A stretch of 64,000 nucleotides of DNA from JAGXRK01 sp963714415 (GTDB lineage Bacteria > Bacteroidota > Ignavibacteria > Ignavibacteriales > Ignavibacteriaceae): assembly GCA_963714415.1 (NCBI GenBank), contig CAVQOL010000013.1, positions 6,664 through 70,663 of the forward strand. The letters run 5' to 3'. The notes under the pieces were generated by a model. The model was not told the DNA's origin, did no database searches, and was given only the letters and a program-made list of their open reading frames with translations. The position numbers were made by a program, and so were the translations under genes. Of this stretch, positions 46,094-55,279 are shown piece after piece; the stretch's first letter is position 1, and each line of letters begins with the position of its first letter.

Positions 46094-47509
46094 ATGAAAG
46101 ATAAAATAAAACTTACAGTTATTGGCGGTGGGCCTGGTGGTTATGCCGCCGCTTTTTTAGCCGCAGATCTCGGGATGGATGTTACATTAATTGATCTTGA
46201 GAAAAATCCCGGCGGTGTTTGTTTATACCGCGGATGCATTCCGTCAAAAGCTCTTCTTCATGTTGCAAAACTTATTCACGAAGCTGAAGAAGCAAAAAAT
46301 TGGGGAATTGAATTCGGTAAACCGAAAATTGACATAAATAAACTTCGCGACTTTAAGAACAACGTTGTTAATAAACTTACAAGCGGACTTGGACAGATTT
46401 CGAAACAAAGAAAAATTAATTTCATTCAAGGGAGAGCCAGTTTTATTAATTCATCAACTTTAAAGATTGAAAAAGTAGGTGAAGATACAATCGAACACAA
46501 TTTCGAAAAAGCTATCATTGCAACAGGATCTGTCATATCAACTATTCCATCTTTAAATATTAAATCTAAAAGATTACTTAACTCAACTTCCGCACTCGAT
46601 CTTCCGGAAATTCCCAAATCTCTTCTTGTTATTGGCGGCGGATACATCGGATTAGAACTTGGTTCTGTTTATTGGGCACTAGGAACAAAAGTCTCTGTTG
46701 TTGAAATGCTTCCGGGATTATTACCCGGTGCGGATAGAGATATAGCAAATTATCTTGTAAAAAGAATTAAAGATTCTTTTGAAGAAGTGATGACTAACAG
46801 CAAAGTTATGGAGATGAAGGAATTAAAAAACGGAATTGCTGTTAAGATTGAAGATGATAAAGCTAATGTGATAGAAAAAACTTACGATTATGTTTTGATG
46901 TCTGTAGGCAGAAAGCCGGAAACAAAAGGTCTTGGATTAGAAAACACAAAAGTTACCCTAACTGATCGAGGATGGATAAAGGTTAACAAGCAACTGCAAA
47001 CTTCGGATTCTAATATTTATGCGATTGGCGATATTGTCGGCGAACCGATGCTTGCTCACAAGGCTTCACACGAAGGTAAAACAGCAGTTGAAGCAATTGC
47101 CGGACATAAAGTTGCCTTCGAACCACTGGCTATCCCGGCTGTTGTGTTTACAGATCCCGAAGTGGCTTGGGCCGGATTAACTGAAGAGGAAGCAAAGAAA
47201 CAGGGCATAAAATACGAAGTGGCAAAATTTCCATGGGCTGCAAGTGGAAGAGCAATTACTCTTGACCGGAATGATGGAGTTACAAAATTAATAGTTGATC
47301 CTGATACACAAAGATTAATCGGAATTGGAATTTGCGGTCCCGGTGCTGGTGAGTTAATTGCGGAAGGCGTTCTTGCTATTGAAATGGGTGCTAATGTAAC
47401 AGATCTTAAATTAACAATTCATCCGCATCCAACTTTATCAGAAACTATTATGGATGCGGCAGAAGTTTTCTTTGGACAGAGCTCACATTATTATAGACCG
47501 AAGAAATAA
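46094..47509 (+). CDS. lpdA: dihydrolipoyl dehydrogenase (E3)
   Basis: A 471-residue flavoprotein disulfide reductase. FAD-binding GGGPGGYAAA at 11-20; redox disulfide C43/C48 (GGVCLYRGCIPSK); NAD-binding GGGYIGLELGSVY; second FAD motif YAIGDI; C-terminal active-site base HPHPTLSE. It reoxidises the E2 lipoyl groups. AAAGGA site; terminator directly downstream. Confidence 0.94.
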   Translation: MKDKIKLTVIGGGPGGYAAAFLAADLGMDVTLIDLEKNPGGVCLYRGCIPSKALLHVAKLIHEAEEAKNWGIEFGKPKIDINKLRDFKNNVVNKLTSGLGQISKQRKINFIQGRASFINSSTLKIEKVGEDTIEHNFEKAIIATGSVISTIPSLNIKSKRLLNSTSALDLPEIPKSLLVIGGGYIGLELGSVYWALGTKVSVVEMLPGLLPGADRDIANYLVKRIKDSFEEVMTNSKVMEMKELKNGIAVKIEDDKANVIEKTYDYVLMSVGRKPETKGLGLENTKVTLTDRGWIKVNKQLQTSDSNIYAIGDIVGEPMLAHKASHEGKTAVEAIAGHKVAFEPLAIPAVVFTDPEVAWAGLTEEEAKKQGIKYEVAKFPWAASGRAITLDRNDGVTKLIVDPDTQRLIGIGICGPGAGELIAEGVLAIEMGANVTDLKLTIHPHPTLSETIMDAAEVFFGQSSHYYRPKK

Positions 47510-47510
47510 A

Positions 47511-47537
47511 AAAAGCGGATCAAATTGATCCGCTTTT
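47511..47537. terminator. terminator after lpdA
   Basis: A 12-bp perfect stem (AAAAGCGGATCA with TGATCCGCTTTT) with a three-base loop, two bases past the lpdA stop; A-rich on one side and T-rich on the other, so it can also serve the convergent sigma-factor gene. Confidence 0.9.
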
Positions 47538-47554
47538 ATGTTAAATATTTTATT

Positions 47555-48298
47555 CTATTTCTTTTTCGGTAAGAACTTTTTAAATAATCCTCCAAATCCT
47601 TTTTTCTCTTTCTCCTGATCTTCTGCCTCCTGTTTATCCTTAACTTTATCTTCTTCACTGTGCTCACTTATATAATTTTCTTTAAATTCCTCTTCAGATT
47701 TTATTCTATAAATGCTGGTGAGCGCCTGTTTAATAAGACTTGTCTTTGGAATAAGATCGACCTTAATTCTTTTTATATTTTCTGCAAGATTTTCTTTTGA
47801 AGTGATATCCGGATTTTTTGCCGTTACCATTCTTTCTCCTTCTTCAAGGAATATTTGTGCCTCGTTATTTCGTATTGCTAAAAGATCAGCTACTTCATCA
47901 ACGCTATATTTTTCAAAGTAATGCAGGATAAAAGAGATGCGTTCATTTTTAGGCAAATCTAAAATTGTTTTTTCCAAATGATCTTTTGACGGCAGATGAG
48001 CAACATCCAGATGTTTTGGATTTTCATTTTCTCTTAAGTATTTCAAACATTGATATACTGTAATGCTGGAAATCCATGATGTGAAAGTAGCATCATCTCT
48101 TAAATAACCTAATTGTTTCCAGGCTTCCACTAAAACATCTTGAGTAAGTTTATCGGCTGTTTCTGCATTAGCCGTCAGTCTTAGTGTTAAAGTATAAATT
48201 TTGGGCAAATTCATATTATAAAGCTGCTCTAAAGAGGAACTATTTCCCTGAAGAGAGCTTTGAATTAAAGAACGAACAAATTTATTATCGCGACTCAA
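47555..48298 (-). CDS. ECF-like sigma factor with long charged C-terminus
   Basis: 247 residues. Region 2 (SSLEQLYNMNLPKIYTLTLR, TADKLTQDVLVEAWKQL) and region 4 (LDLPKNERISFILHYFEKYS ... VDEVADLLAI) match sigma-70 family ECF factors. About 95 further residues form a lysine/glutamate-rich tail ending FGGLFKKFLPKKK, absent from simple ECF factors. No anti-sigma gene is adjacent, so the tail may carry the regulatory role (inference). Confidence 0.78.
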   Translation of the reverse strand: MSRDNKFVRSLIQSSLQGNSSSLEQLYNMNLPKIYTLTLRLTANAETADKLTQDVLVEAWKQLGYLRDDATFTSWISSITVYQCLKYLRENENPKHLDVAHLPSKDHLEKTILDLPKNERISFILHYFEKYSVDEVADLLAIRNNEAQIFLEEGERMVTAKNPDITSKENLAENIKRIKVDLIPKTSLIKQALTSIYRIKSEEEFKENYISEHSEEDKVKDKQEAEDQEKEKKGFGGLFKKFLPKKK

Positions 48299-48364
48299 TT
48301 TGTCTCCGAGTTGATTTAATTAGTACATCAAAATTAACATTATATTGTAATAAATTCTATGGCA

Positions 48365-50461
48365 TCAGGCTTTATTTATTATTAAAAGTGCTTCGTCAAC
48401 AGAATGAACCGGCATATTACACTTAAAATTTTCACAAACATAAATAGTTAATTGATTTTTAATCGTTCTATTTACAGATAGATATGGAATTATTTTCAAT
48501 AATTCCTCATCTCCTTTATTATATATGAAAATTTTATTTGGCAGGAAAATACTTCTTAATGTTTTTATTGCCCCTGAAACTTCTTCTGATTTTTCTTCTC
48601 CCGCTATAACTATTTCATAAGATTGATTGAGAACCCAATCCAATCCTGTTAAAAACTGTGAAAATACAGAAGGATAATCGTCAATTTGTTTTGAGAAAGT
48701 ATTTATCATCTTTTCAGCAGTTTCGTCATACTTCTGGTTAGCGGTAAATTTTCCAAGTCGTATCAGATTTGAGAGAATAACAGAATTTCCTGAAGGATAA
48801 GCACCATCATAAAGATCTTTCTGTCTGGAAATAAGCTCTTCACTTTCGTCTGAAGTAAAGAAAAACCCACCGCCATCTTTATCAAGAAAATGTTTAAATA
48901 ATATTTCCTGAAATTCAATTGCTGTTTTCAAGTGTTCGGGTTTGAAAGTTAATTCAAATAAATCAAGAAGAGCTTGAATGATAAAAGAATAATCATCAAT
49001 GTGCGCGGGAAGTCCGGCTTCTCCATCTCTGAAACGATGAATAAGTTTACCGTCGTTAGTTCTAAGTTTTGTTAAGATGAAATTCATTGCCTTTTCAGCA
49101 GTGAGTTTGTATAAGTTGTTATTAAAAACTCCCGCCGCCTTGCAGAAAGCAGAGATCATCAATCCATTCCAGTCGGTTAATATTTTATCATCTTTATGCG
49201 GATGAATTCTTTTTTCTCTTTCATCAAATAATTTTCTTCTCGTTCTTGTAATAAATTCAATTAAATCAATATGCTTAAACTCATCAGTTTTCTTGAGGTT
49301 ATCAATTGAATTTTTTAAATGAAGAATGTTGGTTTCCGTCATCATTGCTTTTGATTCATCAGTCCAGCCTGCCTCGCCGGCAGGCAGGTTGCCGCCGTCA
49401 TCAATATTAAAAAGTTTTATAAAGAGTTTGGCATCATCTGAAAGTACATTTCTTATCTCTTCAATTGTCCACAAATAAAACTTTCCCTCTTCTCCTTCGC
49501 TGTCTGCATCTTCAGCAGAAAAAAATCCTCCTTCAGGATGAGTCATATCTCTTAAAACATATTCAAGAATTTCTTCTGCAGTTTGTTTGAATAAATTTTC
49601 CTTCGTTATTTGATATGCTTCCGTATAAGCCATACAAAGCATTGCCTGATCATAAAGCATTTTTTCAAAGTGAGGAACGAGCCATTCACGATCTGTTGAA
49701 TAACGAGCAAATCCAAATCCTATGTGATCATAAATTCCGCCAAGTCTCATTTGAGTTAACGTGTGGCTTACCATTTCTAAAGCGGATTCATTTTTAGTAC
49801 GGTGATAATATCTAAGCAAGAACATTAAGTTATGAGGCGATGGAAACTTTGGTGCGCTTCCAAATCCTCCGTTAACCGAATCGTATCGCTGCCGATAATT
49901 TTCAAAAGCTCTGTCAAAAACTTCATTTGTCAGTTCTGCTTTCTCATTTGAAACAGTTGATATCTTTAGAGAATTTGTAATATCATCTGCCGATTTATTT
50001 ATATCATCGCGTTTGTTGAGCCATGCTTCATTTATTTTCGGAATAAGTTCTATCATTCCAATGCGATTGAATTTATTCTTTTTCGGGAAGTAAGTTCCTG
50101 AGAAAAATGGTTTTTTATCCGGAGTCATAATTATTGTTAAGGGCCAGCCTCCGCTGCCTGTCATCATCTGGCAAACGGACATATAAATTCCGTCAATATC
50201 CGGTCGTTCTTCTCTATCAACTTTAATTGAAATGAAAGCATCGTTCATTAAAGCAGCAACTTCTTCATTTTCAAACGATTCCTTTTCCATCACGTGACAC
50301 CAATGACAGGTTGAATAACCGATTGATAAAAATATTGGTTTGTCTTCCTGTTTTGCTTTTTGAAATGCTTCTTCACACCAGGGATACCAGTCAACAGGAT
50401 TGTGAGCGTGTTGAAGTAAGTATGGACTTTTTTCTTTTATAAGTCTGTTGGTTTTTTTCAT
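48365..50461 (-). CDS. YyaL/SPATA20-like protein (thioredoxin-like DUF255 plus alpha-barrel)
   Basis: 698 residues. The N-terminal DUF255 thioredoxin-like domain has STCHWCHVMEKESFENEEVA, IKVDREERPDIDGIYM and GWPLTIIMTPDKKPF. The rest is an (alpha/alpha)6-barrel resembling glycosidases and epimerases (YDQAMLCMAYTEAY, DWNGLMISAFCKAA). The biochemical role is unknown. Residues LPAGEAG within IDDGGNLPAGEAGWTDESK come from a GC-rich palindrome inserted in frame (49365-49396). Confidence 0.88.
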   Translation of the reverse strand: MKKTNRLIKEKSPYLLQHAHNPVDWYPWCEEAFQKAKQEDKPIFLSIGYSTCHWCHVMEKESFENEEVAALMNDAFISIKVDREERPDIDGIYMSVCQMMTGSGGWPLTIIMTPDKKPFFSGTYFPKKNKFNRIGMIELIPKINEAWLNKRDDINKSADDITNSLKISTVSNEKAELTNEVFDRAFENYRQRYDSVNGGFGSAPKFPSPHNLMFLLRYYHRTKNESALEMVSHTLTQMRLGGIYDHIGFGFARYSTDREWLVPHFEKMLYDQAMLCMAYTEAYQITKENLFKQTAEEILEYVLRDMTHPEGGFFSAEDADSEGEEGKFYLWTIEEIRNVLSDDAKLFIKLFNIDDGGNLPAGEAGWTDESKAMMTETNILHLKNSIDNLKKTDEFKHIDLIEFITRTRRKLFDEREKRIHPHKDDKILTDWNGLMISAFCKAAGVFNNNLYKLTAEKAMNFILTKLRTNDGKLIHRFRDGEAGLPAHIDDYSFIIQALLDLFELTFKPEHLKTAIEFQEILFKHFLDKDGGGFFFTSDESEELISRQKDLYDGAYPSGNSVILSNLIRLGKFTANQKYDETAEKMINTFSKQIDDYPSVFSQFLTGLDWVLNQSYEIVIAGEEKSEEVSGAIKTLRSIFLPNKIFIYNKGDEELLKIIPYLSVNRTIKNQLTIYVCENFKCNMPVHSVDEALLIINKA
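49365..49396. repeat. GC-rich palindromic insertion inside a reading frame
   Basis: CAGCCTGCCTCGCCGGCAGG followed by CAGG forms a compact palindrome around GCCGGC. It keeps the frame of the YyaL-like gene and adds LPAGEAG. It matches in style and sequence the insertion at 35414-35451. Confidence 0.78.
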
Positions 50462-50640
50462 AATCTTTTGATAATTAATTTTAAAATAAACATTTGAAAT
50501 GAAGAATAGTACTCTGATTATTCAGATACTTAATGATTTTTATCTCAATAAATCATATTAAATCAGCGTACTGCTTGACTTCAAATTCAGTTGTTAAAAT
50601 TTCGCTTTTTTGATATGTTGTAACACAATTTACCAAAGGA

Positions 50641-51384
50641 ATGTTTAACTATATGAATAATAAAAATAACTTAGTAATTCCATTTTTAATATTGGGATTA
50701 AGCTTCGTAATTGGAGTGTTCATTTTCGTCGGTGTATGGAAATCAAATCAAAATGCTAACCAGACAATAACAGTGACAGGATCTGCAAAAAAGGAAATTG
50801 TTTCCGATCTTGGATTTTTAAGAGGAACAATAACTGTTCAGGCTGTTTCTCCGGAATATGCTTTTCGTGAATTGAACAGGCAAAAACCAATCCTGCTTTC
50901 ATATCTTCAGAAAAAAGGTTTTCCTAAAGATAAAGTAGAATTCTTTACAATGAATAGTTATCCTGTTTATGAAAAAAATGCCAACGGTTACAGCACAGGA
51001 AGAGTAATTGCTTATGTTTATAATCAGAGGATGGAAATAAGCTCAACTGATGTAAATAAAATAAAAGAAATTTCTCTTGATATTGCTTCACTTGTTGAAA
51101 AGGGAATCAACTTTAGTGTTGAAATGCCCGAATATCATTATACAAAACTTGCAGAACTGAAAATTGAAATTCAGGCAGAAGCTGCTAAAGATGCGATGAT
51201 CAGAGCACAGAAAATTGCTGAAGCAACAGGGAGAGATCTCGGTCCGATGCGAACTGCAAGAATGGGAGTTCTGCAGATTACTCCGAAATTTTCAAACCTT
51301 ATTTCAGACTACGGAATTAACGATTTGAGTTCGATTGAAAAAGAAATTATAGGCGTTGTGAACGCATCATTTGAAATAGAATAA
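50641..51384 (+). CDS. SIMPL domain (DUF541) protein
   Basis: About 245 residues with one N-terminal membrane anchor or signal (residues 14-34) and a SIMPL domain (ITVTGSAKKEIVSDLGFLRG, AKDAMIRAQKIAEATGRDLG). The start may instead be the ATG at 50653, because the AAAGGA site abuts the first ATG. SIMPL proteins are periplasmic or surface proteins linked in a few bacteria to stress; the function is unclear. The cytochrome gene follows after 25 bases. Confidence 0.82.
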   Translation: MFNYMNNKNNLVIPFLILGLSFVIGVFIFVGVWKSNQNANQTITVTGSAKKEIVSDLGFLRGTITVQAVSPEYAFRELNRQKPILLSYLQKKGFPKDKVEFFTMNSYPVYEKNANGYSTGRVIAYVYNQRMEISSTDVNKIKEISLDIASLVEKGINFSVEMPEYHYTKLAELKIEIQAEAAKDAMIRAQKIAEATGRDLGPMRTARMGVLQITPKFSNLISDYGINDLSSIEKEIIGVVNASFEIE

Positions 51385-51409
51385 TTAATAACAATTACAG
51401 AAAAACAAT

Positions 51410-51829
51410 ATGACAAAACCTCAGATATGGGTAACGGCAATTTTAATTTTATTTATTGCTTTATTCTTGCTTGCTCGATTAACAAAGAAAGATGAAGTGC
51501 ACCAAGATCTTTCCGGAATGAATAATATGCCAATGACTGAAGAACCAGCGGTTGAAATAGACGGAGCATTATTATTGAAGAATTTCGGATGTTTAAACTG
51601 CCACGGTGCAGATTTGGAAGGTTCTTCAATGGGTCCAAAATTAACCGGACTTTCAGAGTTCTGGAATAGAGACAGACTTATAAATTATTTACGCAATCCA
51701 AATTCTTTTATGGATTCAGATCGGTTTAAAGAATTTAAGAAGATATTTCCGAATATGATTATGCCCGCTTATGGAAACAAAGATGTTAAAGACTTAGGAA
51801 AAATTGCTGATTATTTATTAGGACTATAA
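51410..51829 (+). CDS. membrane-anchored monohaem cytochrome c
   Basis: 139 residues. An N-terminal transmembrane anchor (about 6-24) is followed by a cytochrome c domain with one haem site (CLNCH in FGCLNCHGADLEG) and a likely axial methionine in MIMPAYGNKD. It is a small periplasmic electron carrier. It probably shares a transcript with the SIMPL gene. It is not part of the multihaem operon at 56-63 kb but could feed it (inference). Confidence 0.85.
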   Translation: MTKPQIWVTAILILFIALFLLARLTKKDEVHQDLSGMNNMPMTEEPAVEIDGALLLKNFGCLNCHGADLEGSSMGPKLTGLSEFWNRDRLINYLRNPNSFMDSDRFKEFKKIFPNMIMPAYGNKDVKDLGKIADYLLGL

Positions 51830-51886
51830 TAGAACAGAATTTTGTATTAATAAACAAGAGGGAATTTAGTTTTTAGAATATAAATC

Positions 51887-51978
51887 AAACTCATCCCCTT
51901 CCCCCTTCTCTTAAGAAGAGAAGGGGTGAACATTCTAAAAGTCCCTCTCTTTTCAAGAGAGGGATTTAGGGTGAGTTT
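51887..51978. repeat. AAACTCA-ended double-hairpin repeat, copy 2 (intact)
   Basis: A 92-base element with inverted ends (AAACTCATCCC ... GGGTGAGTTT) and two inner hairpins: CCCTTCTCTT-AAG-AAGAGAAGGG and TCCCTCTCTT-TTC-AAGAGAGGGA. No coding capacity. Copy 1 at 35140 carries an insertion. Confidence 0.78.
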
Positions 51979-52024
51979 TTATTTTAATGACAGAACTTCT
52001 TAATTAATTTAATTAGGAGTAAAT

Positions 52025-52528
52025 ATGAAAATCCTGAAGCTTTCCGTACTGCTATTTTTTCTTCTATTGTCCTGTACAAAAATATCCACCGAAGGAACAG
52101 AACTAAAACGCTATCCGATTGATAATCTCGAAGGAATTGTTTCTCAAACCGGAGTTGAGATTGACGAGGAAATCTCCTCAGATGGAAATGGTTCATTAAA
52201 AATCATTTCTGAATCCCCGACAGTTATTCAACTTTATGAAACTGGCGACTTAGATGTCGAAGATGCGACACTCATTTACAATGCAAAAGTTAAAACTGAA
52301 AATGTGCAGGGACAGGTTTATCTTGAAATGTGGTGCGCTTTTGAAGACAAGGGAGAATACTTTTCGCGTGGGCTTGATAAAGCAATAGCAGGAACAAATG
52401 ATTGGAAAACACTTGAAACGAATTTCTTTCTTAATTCAGGTGAGAATCCGGATAACGTAAAATTAAATCTTGTTGTTGCAGGCACCGGAACTGTTTGGAT
52501 TGACGATATAAGATTGGTGAAGAGATAA
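52025..52528 (+). CDS. lipoprotein with a carbohydrate-binding-like beta fold
   Basis: 167 residues with a lipobox (LLLSCTK, Cys about 17) and a mature part of alternating strands (GSLKIISESPTVIQLYE, ATLIYNAKVKTENVQGQVYL, KLNLVVAGTGTVWIDDIRLV). This resembles the jelly-roll modules used for sugar binding, but no family can be named. The next lipoprotein gene follows 36 bases later. Confidence 0.65.
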   Translation: MKILKLSVLLFFLLLSCTKISTEGTELKRYPIDNLEGIVSQTGVEIDEEISSDGNGSLKIISESPTVIQLYETGDLDVEDATLIYNAKVKTENVQGQVYLEMWCAFEDKGEYFSRGLDKAIAGTNDWKTLETNFFLNSGENPDNVKLNLVVAGTGTVWIDDIRLVKR

Positions 52529-52564
52529 TCGTTTCTAAAATTTTAGTTTAATAGATGAGAAAAT

Positions 52565-53485
52565 ATGGGCAGTAAAATAAAATTCCCGTTTAAGTTCTCA
52601 CTTGTTCTCCTGCTCTTAATCGCACTCTATGTAGCAAGCTGCAACACCACAGAACCACCCGAACCACTGCCGCCTTATGATACTATTGCTAATACGATTG
52701 TAATTACTGTCGAATGGACAGACCTTTACCGAATAAAACTTAAATGGAACAAATCCGCAATAGATACATCCACACCTTATACTTATAGTTTATCTCAACT
52801 GGATGAAGCAGGCAACCAAACCACAAAGGACTTTACAATTACAGGTTCAGATACAAGTTACATAATTGGAGAACCTGACAGTTTGCAGCCGGGAGCAAGA
52901 TTTTGGTTTAAAGTAGAAGGATATAACCCGGAAAATAAATTAAAAGATACAAGCCAAACAATAACTGCGCAGACCCTGCAACCAACCAGCCACAACATAG
53001 TATGGACGATAGACACACTTGGGCAGCCGGGAAATTTACTATACGATGTATGGGGTTTGGATGAAAATAATGTTTATGCTGTTGGCGGAGTAAATTTAGA
53101 TGGAGAAGTTTCTGGAATTATTAAGTGGGATGGAGTAAAATGGAATTTGTTTCCTTCTTTTGATGGAATTAAACAGGGAATATTTGGATTTAGTTCAGAT
53201 AGAATTTTTGTAGTAGGTGAATTTTCAAACAGAGGCGTCATTGGAATTTGGGATGGCATATCTTGGACAGAATAAAAAGCGTCCTTTTCAGCAAGAGACA
53301 CTTTTTATCCTTTGCGTTCAGTTTGGGGCAGCAGTCCGGATGATGTGTGGGCGGTAGGGGATTTAGGTACAGTAGTACACTGGGATGGAAGTGAATGGAA
53401 AAAGATGGTAACGCCATTGACCTTATCATTAAATGATGTTTGGGGAACCTCATCAAATGATATTTATATACTTAAGACGCAATAA
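52565..53485 (+). CDS. lipoprotein with FN3-like domain and propeller repeats, in-frame stop
   Basis: The open frame (52565-53275) encodes a lipoprotein (lipobox VASCNT), a fibronectin-III-like domain (about 40-140) and the start of a propeller (LYDVWGLDENNVYAVGGVNL, IIKWDGVKWNLF). A TAA at 53273 interrupts it, but the same frame continues for 69 codons with the same repeat signature (SVWGSSPDDVWAVGDLGTVV, LNDVWGTSSNDIYIL) to a stop at 53483-53485. Either a nonsense change or two nearby indels has cut the gene. Confidence 0.65.
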
Positions 53486-53532
53486 TACTTCTTATTGGCT
53501 CATTGTACTTTAATAATAAAAGTTGGATTAAA

Positions 53533-53559
53533 AAAAGGCGAGCTAACAACTCGCCTTTT
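53533..53559. terminator. bidirectional terminator before fbaB 3' end
   Basis: A 10-bp stem (AAAAGGCGAG with CTCGCCTTTT), seven-base loop, flanked by A run and T run, between convergent genes. Confidence 0.88.
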
Positions 53560-53583
53560 TAATATTATTATTTTTAGAAATAC

Positions 53584-54633
53584 TTACGCTACAGTAACTT
53601 CCTTAGTAAGGTAAACATCCTGAATTGTATTAAGCAGTTTAACACCTTCTGCCATAGGTCGCTGGAATGCTTTACGACCTGAGATAAGTCCCATTCCGCC
53701 AGCACGTTTGTTTATTACAGCTGTTTTAGCAGCTTCTGCAAAATCATTTTCACCGGAAGCACCGCCGCTGTTTATCAATCCCGCACGACCCATATAATTA
53801 TTAATAACCTGGTAACGTGTAAGATCAATTGGATGGTCGGTTGTTAAATCGGTGTAGACTTTTTTGTGAGTTTTTCCATAACCCTTTAATGAATTATAAC
53901 CACCGTTATTTTCAGGAAGCTTTTGTTTGATAATATCGGCTTCGATTGTAACACCTAAGTGGTTTGCCTGACCTGTAAGATCAGCAGAAACGTGGTAATC
54001 TTTATCAGATTTGAAGGCTGGATTTCTTAGATAGCACCATAAAATTGTAGCCATTCCCATTTCGTGTGCATACTGGAAAGCTTCGCTAACTTCTATAATT
54101 TGTCCGCTGCTTTCTTCTGAACCAAAATAAATTGTAGCTCCGACTGCAGCCGCTCCCATATCATAAGCCTGTTCAACGCCTGCAAACATTATCTGATCGA
54201 ATTTGTTCGGATATGTAAGAAGTTCGTTGTGGTTTATCTTAACAATGAAAGGAATTTTATGTGCATATTTCCTGGCAGTCATTCCCAGCACACCAAGTGT
54301 TGATGCAACTGCATTACATCCACCTTCAATTGCAAGTTCCACAATTTTCTCGGGATCAAAGTAAATAGGATTCGGTGCGAATGATGCACCGGCACTGTGT
54401 TCAATTCCCTGGTCAACAGGAAGAATGGAAACATAACCTGTTCCGGCTAACCTTCCATGATTCAACATCCACTGAAGATTTCCAAGAACTCGATTGTTTC
54501 TGTCGGTCTGCATAAAAATTCTATCGACAAAATCTTTTCCCGGCAGATGCAATTGTTCTTTCGGGAATTTGGCTTTATAATTCAATAAGTCGTCTGCTTC
54601 TTTGCCTAACAGTTCTTTTATTTTACTAATCAT
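53584..54633 (-). CDS. fbaB: class I fructose-bisphosphate aldolase (FbaB/DhnA type)
   Basis: 349 residues. The protein matches the DhnA-type class I aldolase: VSILPVDQGIEHSAGASFA at the start, IPFIVKINHNE, and the Schiff-base lysine K236 in ADIIKQKLPENNGG (the same number as in E. coli FbaB). The C-terminal phosphate loop is NSGGASGENDF and GMGLISGRKAFQRP. It interconverts fructose-1,6-bisphosphate and triose phosphates in glycolysis or gluconeogenesis without a metal. Confidence 0.93.
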   Translation of the reverse strand: MISKIKELLGKEADDLLNYKAKFPKEQLHLPGKDFVDRIFMQTDRNNRVLGNLQWMLNHGRLAGTGYVSILPVDQGIEHSAGASFAPNPIYFDPEKIVELAIEGGCNAVASTLGVLGMTARKYAHKIPFIVKINHNELLTYPNKFDQIMFAGVEQAYDMGAAAVGATIYFGSEESSGQIIEVSEAFQYAHEMGMATILWCYLRNPAFKSDKDYHVSADLTGQANHLGVTIEADIIKQKLPENNGGYNSLKGYGKTHKKVYTDLTTDHPIDLTRYQVINNYMGRAGLINSGGASGENDFAEAAKTAVINKRAGGMGLISGRKAFQRPMAEGVKLLNTIQDVYLTKEVTVA

Positions 54634-54806
54634 GATAACTCCATTGTTTATAAATAATAAATTTTTACTTTTTAATTATTGCTCAAAAATACGGCAGGCA
54701 GGAATGGTATTCAATGTAAGAAAGTGACTTATAGAATTTTTTGTTTAGTTTTTAAGTAGGAAAACGCCATTATGTTCTGTACTGAGGCTGCAGGCGTGTT
54801 CTTACA

Positions 54807-54832
54807 AAAAAAGCGGCACCAAATGATGCCGC
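54807..54832 (-). terminator. terminator on the minus strand after the 54857-55279 gene
   Basis: Read on the minus strand, GCGGCA-loop-TGCCGC is followed by a run of seven T. It lies about 25 bases past the stop of the secreted-protein gene. Confidence 0.82.
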
Positions 54833-54856
54833 AGTAATAACAACAGTTACAGAAAT

Positions 54857-55279
54857 TTATCTTCGTATAATTTCAATCAACGCACTGGCCACAGTTCTAT
54901 CTGCGTCATCCAATAGGAAAACTCTATAGAAGCCCGGCTCTTCAAACTTCAAATCGCTTTCATCATTCTTTGCGAAAAAGACATAGTTCATATCAGGTTC
55001 AATAACGTAAGAGAAATTCTTATAGTACTCAAACTTTCCGGATCTTTCGTTGTATTGATCAAACTGAATTGATACGTCTTCCAGATCGAGTGCATAATCA
55101 CATTTTACCATAACAGTTAAATAACCGGTTGTAAATCTGTCACTAACGCCAACCTCACCATTTCTACCGTATTCTTCACAAAAATATAATACCGGCTCAG
55201 CCTGTGCAAGAACAGATGAGTTCATCATAAAGAAAGCAGTGAAAAGGAAGAAAGCAAAAAGTAAATGTAATTTGTTCAT
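54857..55279 (-). CDS. small secreted protein of unknown function
   Basis: 140 residues from the ATG at 55279 (AAAGGAGC site); upstream in-frame codons lack both a site and a signal. Signal peptide (cleavage about residue 28 after VLAQA), then a beta-rich domain (LTVMVKCDYALDLEDVSIQF, FYRVFLLDDADRTVASALIE). It has its own terminator and looks like a free-standing periplasmic protein. The family is not recognised. Confidence 0.7.
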   Translation of the reverse strand: MNKLHLLFAFFLFTAFFMMNSSVLAQAEPVLYFCEEYGRNGEVGVSDRFTTGYLTVMVKCDYALDLEDVSIQFDQYNERSGKFEYYKNFSYVIEPDMNYVFFAKNDESDLKFEEPGFYRVFLLDDADRTVASALIEIIRR

